Below, piece by piece: positions 1-11,666 of a DNA stretch of 64,000 nucleotides (position 1 is its first letter; every line of letters starts with the position of its first letter). A program made the translations under genes and the position numbers. Source of the stretch: Eragrostis nindensis (lineage: Eukaryota > Streptophyta > Magnoliopsida > Poales > Poaceae); NCBI GenBank assembly GCA_012490785.1, contig JAAXCT010000273.1, positions 372,001-436,000 of the forward strand, given 5' to 3'. Under the pieces are notes generated by a model. That model ran no database searches, was not told where the DNA came from, and saw only the letters and a program-made list of their open reading frames with translations.

Positions 1-5
1 CTGCT

Positions 6-1615
6 ATGTATTGTAATGGAGCTGCGGGACAATCTAAGTTTAATGAGTTTATGCGGACTCAACCTCCAACTTTTGCATTGGCAAAGGAACCTCTTCATGC
101 CGATGATTGGCTTAATTCCATCTCTCGTAAGCTGGAGATTGCTCAATGCACTGACCATGAGAAGATGCTCTATGCTTCCTATCGTTTGGAGGATCTCGCC
201 GCTACTTGGTGGGACAATTATAAGAAGATGCTGCCGTCTAATGAAGAAATCACCTGGGATGATTTCCGTGAGGCATTCCGTGCTGCATATATTCCAAAGG
301 CTATTATGGATGCTAAGAAACAGGAATTCTTGGCTCTTCGGCAAGGAAATATGCCGGTAATGGATTTTCTTCGCCGGTTCAATGAACTTTCTCGATATGC
401 ATCTTCCGAAGTGCCTAATGAAGAATTGAAGCATGCTCTCGCCGCCCATGATATTCCGGATTTCAAGACCCTTATCAACAAAACCATCAAGATTGAACAT
501 AGTGCCCGGGAGTTGCGGGAAAGCAACAAGAGAAAATGGATGGCTTCCAAAAGTGCAAGTAATAACAATCCCGTGCGACCTCGCACCGGACAACCTTCTA
601 ACACTCGGCCTACAGCAACCAGAGCTCCTCGACAGCAAGCTCAAGCTCCACGACGTCAAGCCCCAGCCCCTCGACCACGGGCATCTCCGCAACAACAAGA
701 TGTCTATAGAGCTCCAATCTCGGGGAATACTCGTCCTTTTCCGAAGGGATTATGCTTTAATTGTGGAGAATATGGTCACTTTTCTGATGGTTGCCCGCTC
801 AAATCACGTGGAAGTAATGCTCCTCAAGCTCCTCCAGCTCAAAATGTATCACGGCCATCTAATCGTGGTGTGCCACAAGCTTCTCGTCCATCTTCATCCA
901 AGTCAAATCAAGGATATGGACGTGGTCGTGTTAATCATGTGACCATTGAACAAGCACAAGAAGCACCGGAAGTAGTGATGGGTACGTTCCTTGTCAACTC
1001 TATACCCGCTACCGTTCTTTTTTATTCCGGTGCATCACACTCATTTATGTCAAAAACTTTTGCTCATCAACGTCATTTTGAAGTTAGTTTCCTTGAACAT
1101 AAGATGACGGTTAATACCCCGGGATCACATGTTATGACTGAATCCTTATGTTCGGGAATTAACATAAATATTTGTGGGGTAGAATTTTCGGCTAATTTGA
1201 TTCTAATTCCAACACATGGGTTAGATATAATCCTTGGCATGGATTGGCTTCATAAATATAAGGGAATCATTGATTGTGGTCAACGCTCCATTACTTTAGA
1301 TGATCATGAAGGTATTCAAGTAAAATATTTTGCCAATCCTATTCCTTTGAAAAATCACATCTTGTTGAATTCTACCACTACATTGGAAATTTCTCAAGTT
1401 CCGGTAGTTTGTGAGTATTCCGATGTTTTTCCGGATGAATTACCGGGCCTTCCTCCGGATCGAGATATTGAGTTCACCATTGATCTTATTCCTGGAACCT
1501 CTCCTATATCACAAAGACCTTATCGAATGACTTCCGAAGAACTAGCGGAGTTGAAGAAACAACTTAAGGAACAACCTGAAAAAGGATTTATCCGTCCTAG
1601 TTCATCACCTTGGGT
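6..1615 (+). pseudogene. Retrotransposon Gag and aspartic protease segment
   Basis: The frame is open from the window edge. Residues about 40-150 look like a retrotransposon Gag capsid domain (WWDNYKKML, then FREAFRAAYIP). A Pro/Arg/Gln-rich linker precedes one CCHC zinc knuckle (CFNCGEYGHFSDGC, about residue 250), which binds RNA. The protease follows, but its active site reads FYSGASHSF, where the family has Asp before Ser-Gly; that catalytic Asp is Tyr here, so the protease should be inactive. The start of reverse transcriptase (LPGLPPDRDIEF) is reached before the frame is lost near 1615. Gag's true start is outside the window. Confidence 0.93.
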
Positions 1616-3305
1616 TCCCCAGTCATCTTTGTTACAAAGAAGGATGGTACTCTACGTATGTGCATTGATTACCGAGCTCTCAATGCGGTAACTATCAAGA
1701 ATAAATATCCTCTTCCTCGCATTGATGATCTTTTTGATCAATTACATGGAGCTCGTGTCTTTTCCAAGATTGATTTGAGACTTGGCTATTATCAACTTAA
1801 GATCCGAGAAGAAGACATTCGTAAGACCGCTTTTGTCAACCGGTATGGTTCATATGAATATACCGTAATGTCCTTTGGTTTAACCAATGCTCCCGCTACT
1901 TTCATGAATCTTATCAACAAAATTTTCATGGAGTACCTTGACAAGTTTGTTGTGGTCTTTATTGACGACATCTTGATATACTCCAAGAATGAAGAGGAGC
2001 ATGCTTATCATCTTCATTTGGTCCTCGATAAACTTCGTGAGCATCAACTTTATGCCAAATTTAGCAAATGTGAGTTTTGGCTTAAAGAAGTAGCTTTCCT
2101 TGGTCATGTTTTCCGAAGGTGGTATTTCCGTTGATCCTAGCAAGATTGAATCTGTACTTAAATGGAAACAGCCCCAAGATGTTTCCGAAGTACGGAGTTT
2201 CCTTGGACTTGCAGGATATTATCGCCGATTCGTTGAAAATTTCTCCCGCACTGCCAAACCTTTGACTCGTGTATTGCAAAAAGGAGTTCCATTCCAATGG
2301 AATAATGAATGTGAATCTAGCTTTCAAGAACTTGAATGTCGGCTCACGACAGCCCTGGTGCTAGTGATGCCCGACATTACAAAGAGCTTCGACATATATT
2401 GTGATGCGTCAAGGCAAGGCCTTGGTTGTGTATTGATGCAAGATGGAAAAGTCGTAGCTTATGCTTCTTGTCAATTGAGGCCACATGAGGACAAGTATCC
2501 TACTCATGATTTGGAATTGGCCGCTGTTGTTCATGCTTTAAAAATTTGGCGACATTACCTCATCGGTAATCGTTGCGAAATCTATACCGATCATAAAAGT
2601 CTCAAGTATTTCTTTACTCAAAAAGATTTTAATCTCCGGCAAAGAAGATGGCTTGAACTCATCAAAGATTATGATATAGGAATCCACTATCATCCCGGAA
2701 AAGCTAATGTTGTTGCCGACGCTCTTAGTCGGAAGGTGTATCGGATAAATCTTTCAATAGAATCTTTTCCCGATAGTCTATGTGATGATCTTGAGAAACT
2801 CAACCTTGGAGTTGTTCAAGAAGGTTCTCTGGCTACTCTAGAGCTACAATCAACCTTAGAATATCAAATCAAGGCGGCACAACTAGAAGATGAAGAAATT
2901 ACTCAAATTAAGGAAAATCTTTTATCAAATGGTGATGAAAGATTTCATCTCAACTCCGATGGAATTCTTATGTGTGGACAACGATACTATATTCCTAAGA
3001 ATCAGAAACTTCGTGATCTTATTCTTCATGAAGCACACAACTCCTTGTTATATATCCATCCGGGAAGTACTAAGATGTATGAGGATTTACGACGGCAATT
3101 TTGGTGGCCCGGAATGAAGAGAGAGATTGTTACATCTGTCGCAAATTGTGATATATGTCGACGTGTTAAAGCGGACTATCAACTCCCCGCAGGATTACTT
3201 CAACCTCTAAAAATTCCCGAGTGGAAGTGGGAAGATATTGGAATGGATTTCATTGATGGTTTACCCCGAACCCATAAAGGACATAATTCCGTTGGGTTAT
3301 TGTCG
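1610..3305 (+). pseudogene. Reverse transcriptase, RNase H and integrase N-terminus, frameshifted
   Basis: Two overlapping frames (1610-2134 and 2100-3314) together carry the polymerase. The first holds the RT palm with the catalytic motif VVFIDDILIYSKN; the second resumes at the RT connection (FLGLAGYYRRFVENFS) after a frameshift near 2110. RNase H follows (FDIYCDASRQGLGCVL, then YTDHKSLKYFF and ending at DALSRK). The integrase zinc-binding domain has its HHCC pattern (HEAH...CDICRR), and the first core Asp is in MDFIDGLP. The frame breaks again near 3305. Domains are intact in sequence but not translatable as one chain. Confidence 0.94.
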
Positions 3306-4315
3306 ACCGGTTGACTAAAGTAGCTCATTTCATTCCTATTAAGAACACTTATGGTGGTGAGAAACTTATCCAACTCTATGTCAAGCATGTTATTCGCTTA
3401 CATGAACTCCAAAATCGATCACTTCCGATCGAGGATCTCAATTTGTTTCCCACTTTTGGCAACAATTGCATCAATGCCTTGGCACTCAACTTGACTATAG
3501 CACAGCTTTTCATCCTCAAACTAGCGGTCAAGTTGAGCGAGTAAATCAAATCCTTGAAGATATGCTCCGAGCTTGTGCTTTGACTTTTAAGGCAAATTGG
3601 AAAAAGTGCTTACCATATGCAGAATTTTCCTATAACAATAGCTATCAACAAAGTCTTAAGATGTCTCCATTTGAAGCTCTTTATGGAAGAAAATGTCGTA
3701 CTCCTTTGTTTTGGTCTGAACTTGGAGAAAAGAAACCTTTTACTCCGGCTGCCATACAAGAAGCGCAAGAAATTAGTGACATTGTGAGAGATCGATTGAA
3801 GGAAGCTCAAAACCCGTCAAAAGAGTTGTGAAGATAAAAGAAGGCGTGAACTGAGTTTTGAAGTTGGAGACCATGTCTATCTTAAGGTATCTCCGAGGCG
3901 AGGTATACGACGATGTCAACTCAGTGGAAAGTTATCTCCCCGATATGTTGGACCTTTTCCTATTATTGAAAGAATTGGAGACCTTGCTTATCGAGTGGAA
4001 CTTCCACCTCAACTCTCTGAAGTCCACAACGTCTTTCATGTTTCTCAACTCAAGAAGTGTCTTCGAGTGCCTACCGAAGAAATTCCCCTTGAAAGTCTCG
4101 ATCTTCAACCCGATCTTTCATATCGGGAATATCCTATCAAGATTTTGGATGAAGGTGAACGACGAACGCGAAATCAACGAGTGAAGATGTATAGAGTTCA
4201 GTGGAGTAATCACTCCGAGAATGAAGCTACATGGGAACGAGAAGATCATCTTCGAACCGAGTTTCCGGATTTTCTTCCAAGTCTTTTTGAATCTCGAGGA
4301 CAAGATCCTTTTTAA
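3306..4315 (+). pseudogene. Integrase core and chromodomain-like C-terminus, frameshifted
   Basis: Three frames are needed. 3311-3405 starts with LTKVAHFIPIKNTYGG; after a one-base shift near 3405 the frame encodes the SDRGSQF core Asp and then HPQTSGQVERVN with the core Glu, ending at 3831. After a broken stretch, 3995-4315 gives the integrase C-terminal fold (VFHVSQLKKCL) and a chromodomain-like end (YPIKILDEGE..., VQWSNHSENEATWERE). In chromoviruses this domain guides insertion toward heterochromatin. The stop at 4313-4315 directly precedes the polypurine tract. Confidence 0.92.
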
Positions 4316-4324
4316 GGGGGGTGG
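4313..4324 (+). other. Polypurine tract of the Ty3/gypsy element
   Basis: A G-rich purine run (AAGGGGGGTGG) ends just before TGTCACATCCC, the LTR start at 4328. This is the expected primer site for plus-strand DNA synthesis. Confidence 0.85.
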
Positions 4325-4327
4325 AAC

Positions 4328-4870
4328 TGTCACATCCCAGAAATTAGAGGCCCATAAATTATGTAATTAAACCCTAAATAAAGTTGGGTTAAGTTTGAAT
4401 TTCAAATTTGAGCTCTTTTGAATTTTAAATTCATGCATACATGTCATTCATATGCATCTAGGAATTTCTCCGATTTTTCGTGCGAAAAAAATTCATCATA
4501 GATAGAGTTCGCAGACAAATATTTTCTGTGAGTTTTTCATAATTTTTGGAGACCTTTAGCTTAGGTTGAAAATTCGTGAAACATTCAGCCAGTTTGAAAA
4601 ATTCAGAAAATAATAGAAGGTCTAAGTGGGCTTGGCCCAATCAACCACACCAGCGCGCCAGCCTGTCTCGGCCCAGTCCAGCCCACGTCAGCCCGCCCGG
4701 CCCGCACTCTTCTTCTCCCCTCCTCTGTTCACCCTCGGCGCGACGCGCCGCGCCGCGATGCGCGCCGCCGACGCCGCGGACGGCGTTCCGCGCGCCCCGT
4801 GCCTCTCCTGCGCGTCCCTGCCCTCTCCAGCGCGCCCTGCCTGCCTTGACCGCACGCCGACCTCGGGCGA
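4328..4870 (+). repeat. 3' LTR of the Ty3/gypsy element, left part
   Basis: The LTR begins TGTCACATCCCAG right after the polypurine tract. AT-rich sequence to about 4620 is followed by a very GC-rich block to 4870. It is then interrupted by another LTR; the last five bases, GGCGA, recur at 9931-9935 where this LTR resumes, which shows the two parts were once joined. Confidence 0.85.
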
Positions 4871-5060
4871 TGTCATACCCCATTTCTGGAATATGTTGTG
4901 CATCCTGTATCAGTCCCTGGATCAGTAGCTGATACGCACAAGAACACAGATATGATAATCAAAAGCATACTTCGAATAGGTAAATAAGTATAATACCTGA
5001 TATAGGACCCTTAGTGGTAGTGCGACAAGGATTCATAACTATCCAAGTCCTTCCAACCAA

Positions 5061-6716
5061 CTAAAGGTGAGGCAGACAGCGGAAGATCTGGGCCCAAAAC
5101 CACATGCAGACTTGAGAAGTAGAACCGAAAACCAACTCGTCGTCGTCTTCTACGAAGCCTTCTCCTACTAAACCAACAAACGCAAACGCGTGAGTACATA
5201 AGGTACTCAGCAAGCCCTACACTACACAAGGGGATGTATACATGCATATTTGGTCTTAGCAAGGTGGAGGCTGTACGGTTCATTTGCAGCAAGCAAACTT
5301 TATGCAAGGTTCACTAAAGCAAGTGAAGGAATCAGTGATAAAACAGGGGATTTATTGTCAATATTTTAGTTGGTTGGCCCTGGGGGAGTATGAGGCATTC
5401 CCGCCAGTTCCCAAGTTTTAGTTGGGCCTTCTGATCTCAAGGATCATACCGACCCGGCATCTATGCCATCACTTCCAAAACACGGGTCGACTACAACCCA
5501 CTCACACTCCAAGGGATAAAAGAGGTGGCTAATCCAACGTGCGCCACAATAATGTGTCATATGCCGTGACAACGTCCATCCGGATGAATTTTACACTCTG
5601 CAGAGGTTGTACATCTTTTCCCACGGGCTACGCACCCTTTGCAAGGGGGTACGCAACGCTTAGTCCATCTTCTCCGAGTAGTCTCACAAGTTCACCACGG
5701 AATCACGCTCAGGGGCTTGTGACTTGAAATGTCACACTACGGCACAACACCTATAACAGGTATGTCGTGCTCCTGCATTAACTTGCAGGATCCTGAGACA
5801 CGGGCGGCTTCCCCATGTACCGACAATGGGTTCCCGAGACAGACAGCGGGTTCCGCAACCGGACCACGGGTACGTTTCCCGGGCCTGTTCCTGAGCTTCC
5901 GTTGCCTCTACTGGCCTCCAGGTGGAAATGCAAGAGTACCAAGAAGGTAAGGTAAGTCCTTCCCATACAGGTTCCGTGGTTGTACGAGAAATCATTATGT
6001 TAACGGGCGTCAGAACCGGTCCTTATGTGGCCGGGCAAGCACCAGATCTCCCACACTAGGGGACTATCATACCATCAACATCTCACTAGTGGCCTTGCCC
6101 GCAATCGAACCCATCCCATCATCACCGTCACCATCATCATCATCACCTAACACAGTTGTGCTACTCCCAACCTAAGTATCACACACACCACCAAACTCAT
6201 TTAACACATTTTTTGTAAAAGCAAGTATGTGAGAAGGTGTGGCAATGTAGAAACATTGCGGGGTCCTAAGCGTATCTAGTAGCAAGGTGATTGTGCCATC
6301 ATAGAAATGATGGAACTAACCTAGGGTTATCAAGGTGACAGGTAAACAAGGGTAAACAAGGATTAAGATATTGACGTCCTAAGTAACAGACATCAATATC
6401 AATAAGCAAGTAGGATCATAGCTACACAAGCAGTAAAATAACAAGTAATGCATAATACTAGAATAGGCCATATAGGTGCATTGCGAATACAGTAGGTTCA
6501 ATCATGATCAAGGAGAAGTAGAGCTTGCCTGAAAACGCTATCCTAATCTTCCAAAACTTGGTCTTCAGATTCTTCTATCGAAGTCGGTGTCTTCAAGTCC
6601 TTTTCTTAAGCTTGTATCTTCTGACTTGTCCTCGGGCTTGGATTCTTCGACTCGTCCTCGAAGCTTGGATCTTCTAGATCTTCCTTGAATTCTTCTGGCT
6701 TCCTCGAATCTCGCGT
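5061..6716 (-). pseudogene. Degraded copy of the spliced acidic ORF carried in the LTR
   Basis: On the minus strand an acidic segment (about 6716-6539, including EDLEDPSFEDES) ends at AG|GCAAGC, the same GC-type splice donor seen in the other two LTR copies. The matching acceptor is at about 5165, and the second exon, 5164-5061, is open for 33 codons (starting EGFVEDDELVFGS) to a TAG. The first exon is not continuously open in the phase the donor needs, so this copy seems frameshifted. See also 11667-13041 and 14194-15582. Confidence 0.5.
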
Positions 6717-7796
6717 AAGCTAGCGCATAGAAACATAACGTATAAACAAACTACCGCAAAAGAATAAAAAGATTGAAAAAGCCAAGTAAGATCCAATTAA
6801 ACTCTAATAAGAATCGATAGAACATTAATGACGGTTAAGAGGCATAAATCATGTATGATGCAATAGGTTTTACTTTTGAGAAGATTTTATTATCTTAAGA
6901 TTATTAGGAGTGATGTCTCTAGCACTAGGACTTTTATGTAAAAGAGCACGATGAGAAGCGTATGAGTGTACGTGAAGGTGGGGACAGTGTGTGCACGTGT
7001 TCTTTGTACCTTTGTGGCACTAAGTCTTCATATAGGTCGTAACCTATATGAAGGTTCATGCGACACAGGTACAAGTGCAAGGTGTGTCACTTTAATTACT
7101 TACCTATAGATTATGGTACCTAATGGTGATTAGCTATCATATTATTTACTAAATTAATTACTAAGACTAAGCTACTAGTTATTGGTCATGGACGGAGCGC
7201 ATGACCGTGGTACGTGTACGTGATTATGCATGGTATGATGCACGGTTGCAAATAAAACAATTGATTAACCGATTAAGAATAAATAGCAATTAAAATAGCA
7301 ATGAATAGTAACTTCAATAAGTCCAATGAAATACCAGATATAAGAGAAAGCAGCATAAATATTGACATAACTTGGTGGAGGTAGGTGGCAACATTGGTTA
7401 AGATTGATTGAGCGGTGGTTAAGCTAGGTGAGAACAACGGAGGTTGTATACTTTGATATGGAATGATATAATAAGATAGGTTAAGCTCACTGTCAACGTT
7501 AAAAGGTGAGCGAGCATACATGATACGCGGGATCAACGACGTATGATGAGGTTTGATGAGAGAGGGATTTAGGTTCAATGCTACAAGGTGAACGGGCATT
7601 GGTGACATGCGGGACTGGCGTCGCATGATTTGCCGAGAGGGGATTATAACATGAGAGAGAGAAACTTGAGTATTGATGGCTCGTAAAAGTATTCTAGAGC
7701 TCCAAGATTAGTACCAAAAGGTACGTCGCGTTTCTATGAACGCGTGAGCGCAAGAATCGCTCAAAACGGAGCTACGGTTGAAAAGATATGGATATT

Positions 7797-8060
7797 TAAA
7801 GATTGTAGGGGCTTATGTATAATTACAGAAAAGTTCTAGGGACTTATTTGTAAGAACAGAAAAGTATTAAGGACTAATCTGTAATTACAGAAAAGTTCCA
7901 GGGACCTATCTGTAATTATGGAAAAGTTTAGGGGTCTCGGTGTAAAAAGACAGGGGCTAAGGTGTAATTATGAAAAAGTATAGGGGTGTTTCTGTAAAAA
8001 GACAGGACCTAAACAGAAATACAGAAAAGATTAGGGGCTAATCTGTAAAAGAACGAGGTC
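7797..8060. repeat. Degenerate tandem repeat, about 30-36 bp unit
   Basis: About eight imperfect copies of a unit reading roughly 'AGGGGCTAATCTGTAA..ACAGAAAAGT' follow each other within the nested LTR. This is a minisatellite in its intron-like part. Confidence 0.75.
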
Positions 8061-10172
8061 CTGGGATTTTCTAGAATTTTTAGATTTATTTTCCTATTGG
8101 AAAACCTGTGGACCGAGTCCACGAGATCTGTGGATCGGATTCATGGGAGTGGTCCACGAGGCTTCACGGTGGACCGGACGATCTGGATCGTTGGATGGGA
8201 TGTGCGGCTGAGATTTAATGAAACGAAGGGGTATGGCTGGCTTCTAATCCTGGCCGTCAATCTGGAAATGGACGGCTCAGGGCGAAAGGGGCGGCGCATG
8301 GCAGCCGGCGGCGACGGGCGCGGCGGCGCGCGGCCGTAGTCTCGCCGGAGCTCGCCATTACGGCGCTCCGGTGGGCCAAATCGGACGGGAAAAGCACCGG
8401 AGAGAGAGGAGGAGAAGGGGCGCTCACCGGGAAGCTCGTCGTCGTCGCGCGGGGTCGGAGGCGGCCTAGCGACGGCGCGGGGCGGCTTCGAGGCGGCGGC
8501 GCTCGGTGCGGTGGGGCTCCGGTGCCGGCGTGGGATGAAGAAGCAGACCGGGAGGCACGGCGCGTTGACGTGGACCTCGTCGGCAAGGCGTCGTCGAGGG
8601 AGGAGGCAGGGACACGCGGAGGCGGCGGGGCGCGACGCTCGGCGGTGGCGCGCGCGAAGCGGGGCGCTCGCGCGTCCGTGGCCAAGACTTGCTCGCCAAG
8701 CTGGCCGGGGAGGAGGAGGGAGGCGTGGTGTTGTGCTTGGACCGGAGGAGAGGGAGGAAGGGGGCTTGCGGCGGCGAATCGCGGCGTTGCCGGCGATGAG
8801 GAAGAAGAGGGGAGGAGAGAAATTGGAGCGGCTCGGTGGGTGAGGAAGGGCGAGGCGAGTGGGGAAAGTGAGAGTGGAGTGTCGCGCACCCATTTTGTAG
8901 CCGAGGGCGAGAGAGGGAGGCCGAGAGCAAGTGGTTGGGTCGGTCAAGATCTCGGCTCGGTCGCCGGGGTTAAATGGCGACGAGACGGCTTGCCCGAGGG
9001 GAGGACGGGCGGCCATGCGCGATGACGAGCGTGCGGGATGGCCACAGGGTCACGGAGAGACGGCTGGCGTGGCGTGGCGTCAAGGCATGGGAGTCGTCGG
9101 GTCGTGGCGAGGTCGCCGGATGGGGGCCCTGCTTCGACGGGACGAGTCGAGGAGCTGCGGGATGGGCGTCCATGTGTGATGACGCGACCACGGCATGGCT
9201 ACAGACGCTGCGACGCGACGGAACGGCAACTGATGACGAGAGGGAGACGTCGGCGGCGCCCGCTTGTCGGCGAGACAGAGGAGGAGAGAGGAGGAAGATG
9301 ACGGTGGCAACGGGCCGGACTGGGCTGCTGCTGGGCTGGTGGGAGTAAGGGAGAGGGAAAGAGGAAGAGGAGCAGCTGGGCTGCGAGATGGGTCGAGGGA
9401 GTGGGCGGCCCACGGCGGGAAAAGAAGAAAAGAAAGGAGAGGGGTGCGCTGGGCTGGGCCGGCAGTGAGGAAGAGAAAGAAGAATGGGCCCGAGGGAGTT
9501 TAGGAATTAGGAAAAGGGTTTTCTTTTCTCGGATTTCGAATTTGAATGCCATTCAAATTCAAAGGGAAAGAAAGCAAACAAATTGCAAGGCAAGAACAGA
9601 TAAAAACCAAAAATGCATCATGGTGAAATTTTGATGCAGGTTTAAATTCAAAAGGTTTTTAAATTCGAGGTGAATTTGTGAGGGTTTAAGATAAATATAT
9701 TTTAGTTTGTTGTGAATTCAAAAGTTTCAAGCTTTTAGTGCATTTTAAATGAAAACAAACACTTGAGCACCTGTTTTAATATTTAGAAAATTCCATCTTC
9801 TAACTAGGTTTGAAATTATTTAATGTGTTTTGTTTTGAAAATTCGTGACAAGGTAAGAGCAGAACAAAAATTTAAATTTGCACTGATTTTTATTCCTTTT
9901 GATTTTTGCTTTAAACTTTAGGGTGTTACAGGCGACGAAAACAACTCGCCGTCGCGCAGCTTCCACACCACGCCGCGGCACCGCCCTTCTATTCCTCCCC
10001 GTCCTTCCTCTGGCGCAGGTCGCCGATGGTCGCCACGCGTGCCGCTGATCCTCGCAGAGCTTCCAGTTCCCTCGCCTGCGATCCGGAGCCCCTTCCCTTC
10101 CTCCATTCTCCGCTCGCCACCGCTGCGCCAGAGCGCGTCAACGCGTTCCCACGGCGACACCGCCTCTACGCG

Positions 10173-10180
10173 CTATAAAA
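10173..10180 (+). promoter_or_regulatory. LTR TATA box
   Basis: CTATAAAA lies at the end of the GC-rich block and about 30 bp before the CTCTTCAGC-type leader. It is the best candidate for the retrotransposon promoter in this LTR. Confidence 0.65.
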
Positions 10181-11666
10181 GCTTGAGCTACTCTTCAGCG
10201 CCCTCTCTTTGCTCCTCTACAACCTTTCTGAGCCATCCTTGACAAGAGAAACAGAGTGAGCTAGAAGAATTTTGGTTTTCCCCCAAAATCAGCCGCCGCC
10301 GCCATTGCCGGAAATCGAGCTACTCCGGTAAGCTCCACGTCGAGTTCAAGTGCTTTTGGAATCTCCATAGATGCTGATGCTTCCCTCTCTGACCTTTTTC
10401 TTGATCTCTAGGCGGAAGGACCATTTCATCCATCTATCCCCTGTTCCGCAGCCGTCGACCGGCTAGCCATCGCCTCCGGCCATCTCCGTCCTCGATAGCC
10501 GCTCGGTGAGCTTCCTGGCAACTCATAGATGCTAGCTGCATAGCATAAACACGTCGCCGTGCTTGAATTTGCACATCTCACCGTAGCTCGCCGCCCCGCC
10601 ACCTGGCTCACCACCGCGCCGCCGCTACAGTCCACCATCGGCGACGAGATCACCACCGGAGTGTAGGCCTCGAGCTTGCGCGTCGATTGGTATAGCATGT
10701 CGACGTCGGCGAGCCGTAGTTCGTCGCCGGCGAGCTATTCAGTCGCCGCGATCACTGTACGCGAGCTAATTTGAATTAGCTCACTCCTAAGCCGCCACTT
10801 GTCGCGCTGCGATTGGCCAGTTTAGCTTTAAACGTTGTTAGCATGAATAGATAGAAAAATAGTAAGGAAAAATTTGGGAAAATATCTAGAAAAATTCCTT
10901 ATGTTTTTAGGCTCCTTTTTATGTAAAAATATGATATATGAATTTAGGAAAAATTCATAGTAAAAATTAGCTAGCTTTATGTTTGGTTTAAAAACAAATA
11001 TTTAGGGAATTTGCTTTTGGAAAATAATTAAGATTAGGTTACTTTTTGAACTTTTCAGAATCTATCTCCACTGTAGACACCTAATTAATCTTAGGAAAAT
11101 TTGAAAAGACATAAGTGTAGAATTTCTTTATTTTATAGAAATCATAGGTTTCTTTATAAGAAATTGATGGTAATTTGCTTAATAGATATGCACGCAATCA
11201 CTGTAAATAAAATACTTAGTTTCCTACTTTGTAAGCCACTGATGGTACTATTCTAGTGGAAATAATAATACTAGGTTTCATTCGCTTAGATAGTTTTGTT
11301 TCTCACACACATCATAAGTATTTTCTTTAGGAAATTAAGAGAATTAAAATCTTGTCTAGGTGAATATGGCCTCATCAGCCCTAGAGATATGCTAGGCCGA
11401 AAAAGATCGATAAATTAGCTTCACGCTCCAGTTAGAAAGAGTTTGATCATTTTTGGACTAAACGTAAACTATTTCGATTTATTTTCCGGTGTAACATTGA
11501 ATACATGTAGAATCATCATATGACCTCCGAGCCGAGTGATTTAAGTTGTGTAGTGCATCTTAATTTATGCTTCATACACACATGCAGAAATGTGCATCAT
11601 TTTCAGTTGGTTTTGAATTTGGATTTATTTGGTATTTATTTGGATATTATTTATTTTAACGTGTAG

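Larger units (their letters stand above)
1..4327 (+). mobile_element. Ty3/gypsy chromovirus-type retrotransposon, internal region (5' end outside window)
   Basis: The internal region encodes, in order, Gag with a zinc knuckle, protease, reverse transcriptase, RNase H, integrase and a C-terminal chromodomain-like segment. That order (integrase after RNase H) defines Ty3/gypsy, and the chromodomain suggests a chromovirus, probably the Tekay/Del branch. The reading frame is broken at least five times (near 1615, 2110, 3305, 3405 and in 3830-3990), so this copy cannot make a full polyprotein. A purine-rich tract and an LTR start follow at 4313-4328. The 5' LTR, primer-binding site and Gag start lie left of the window. 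Confidence 0.95.
4871..9930 (-). mobile_element. Nested solo LTR, about 5.06 kb, minus strand
   Basis: Read on the minus strand it starts TGTAACACCC (9930) and ends GGGGTATGACA (4871). It has TG...CA ends and a perfect 5-bp target duplication GGCGA on both sides (4866-4870 and 9931-9935). No gag or pol coding is present, so it looks like a solo LTR of unusual length. It is laid out like the LTR it sits in: an AT-rich start, a GC-rich block (about 9500-8100), then AT-rich intron-like sequence and the acidic-exon module. Its last 70 bases match, inverted, the end of the LTR at 15776. Confidence 0.85.

Noticed and set aside
8141..9016. 291-codon minus-strand frame and overlapping plus-strand frames
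   Set aside because: These lie in the GC-rich block of the nested LTR, where all six frames are open because of composition. Pro/Ser/Arg-rich product, no domain.
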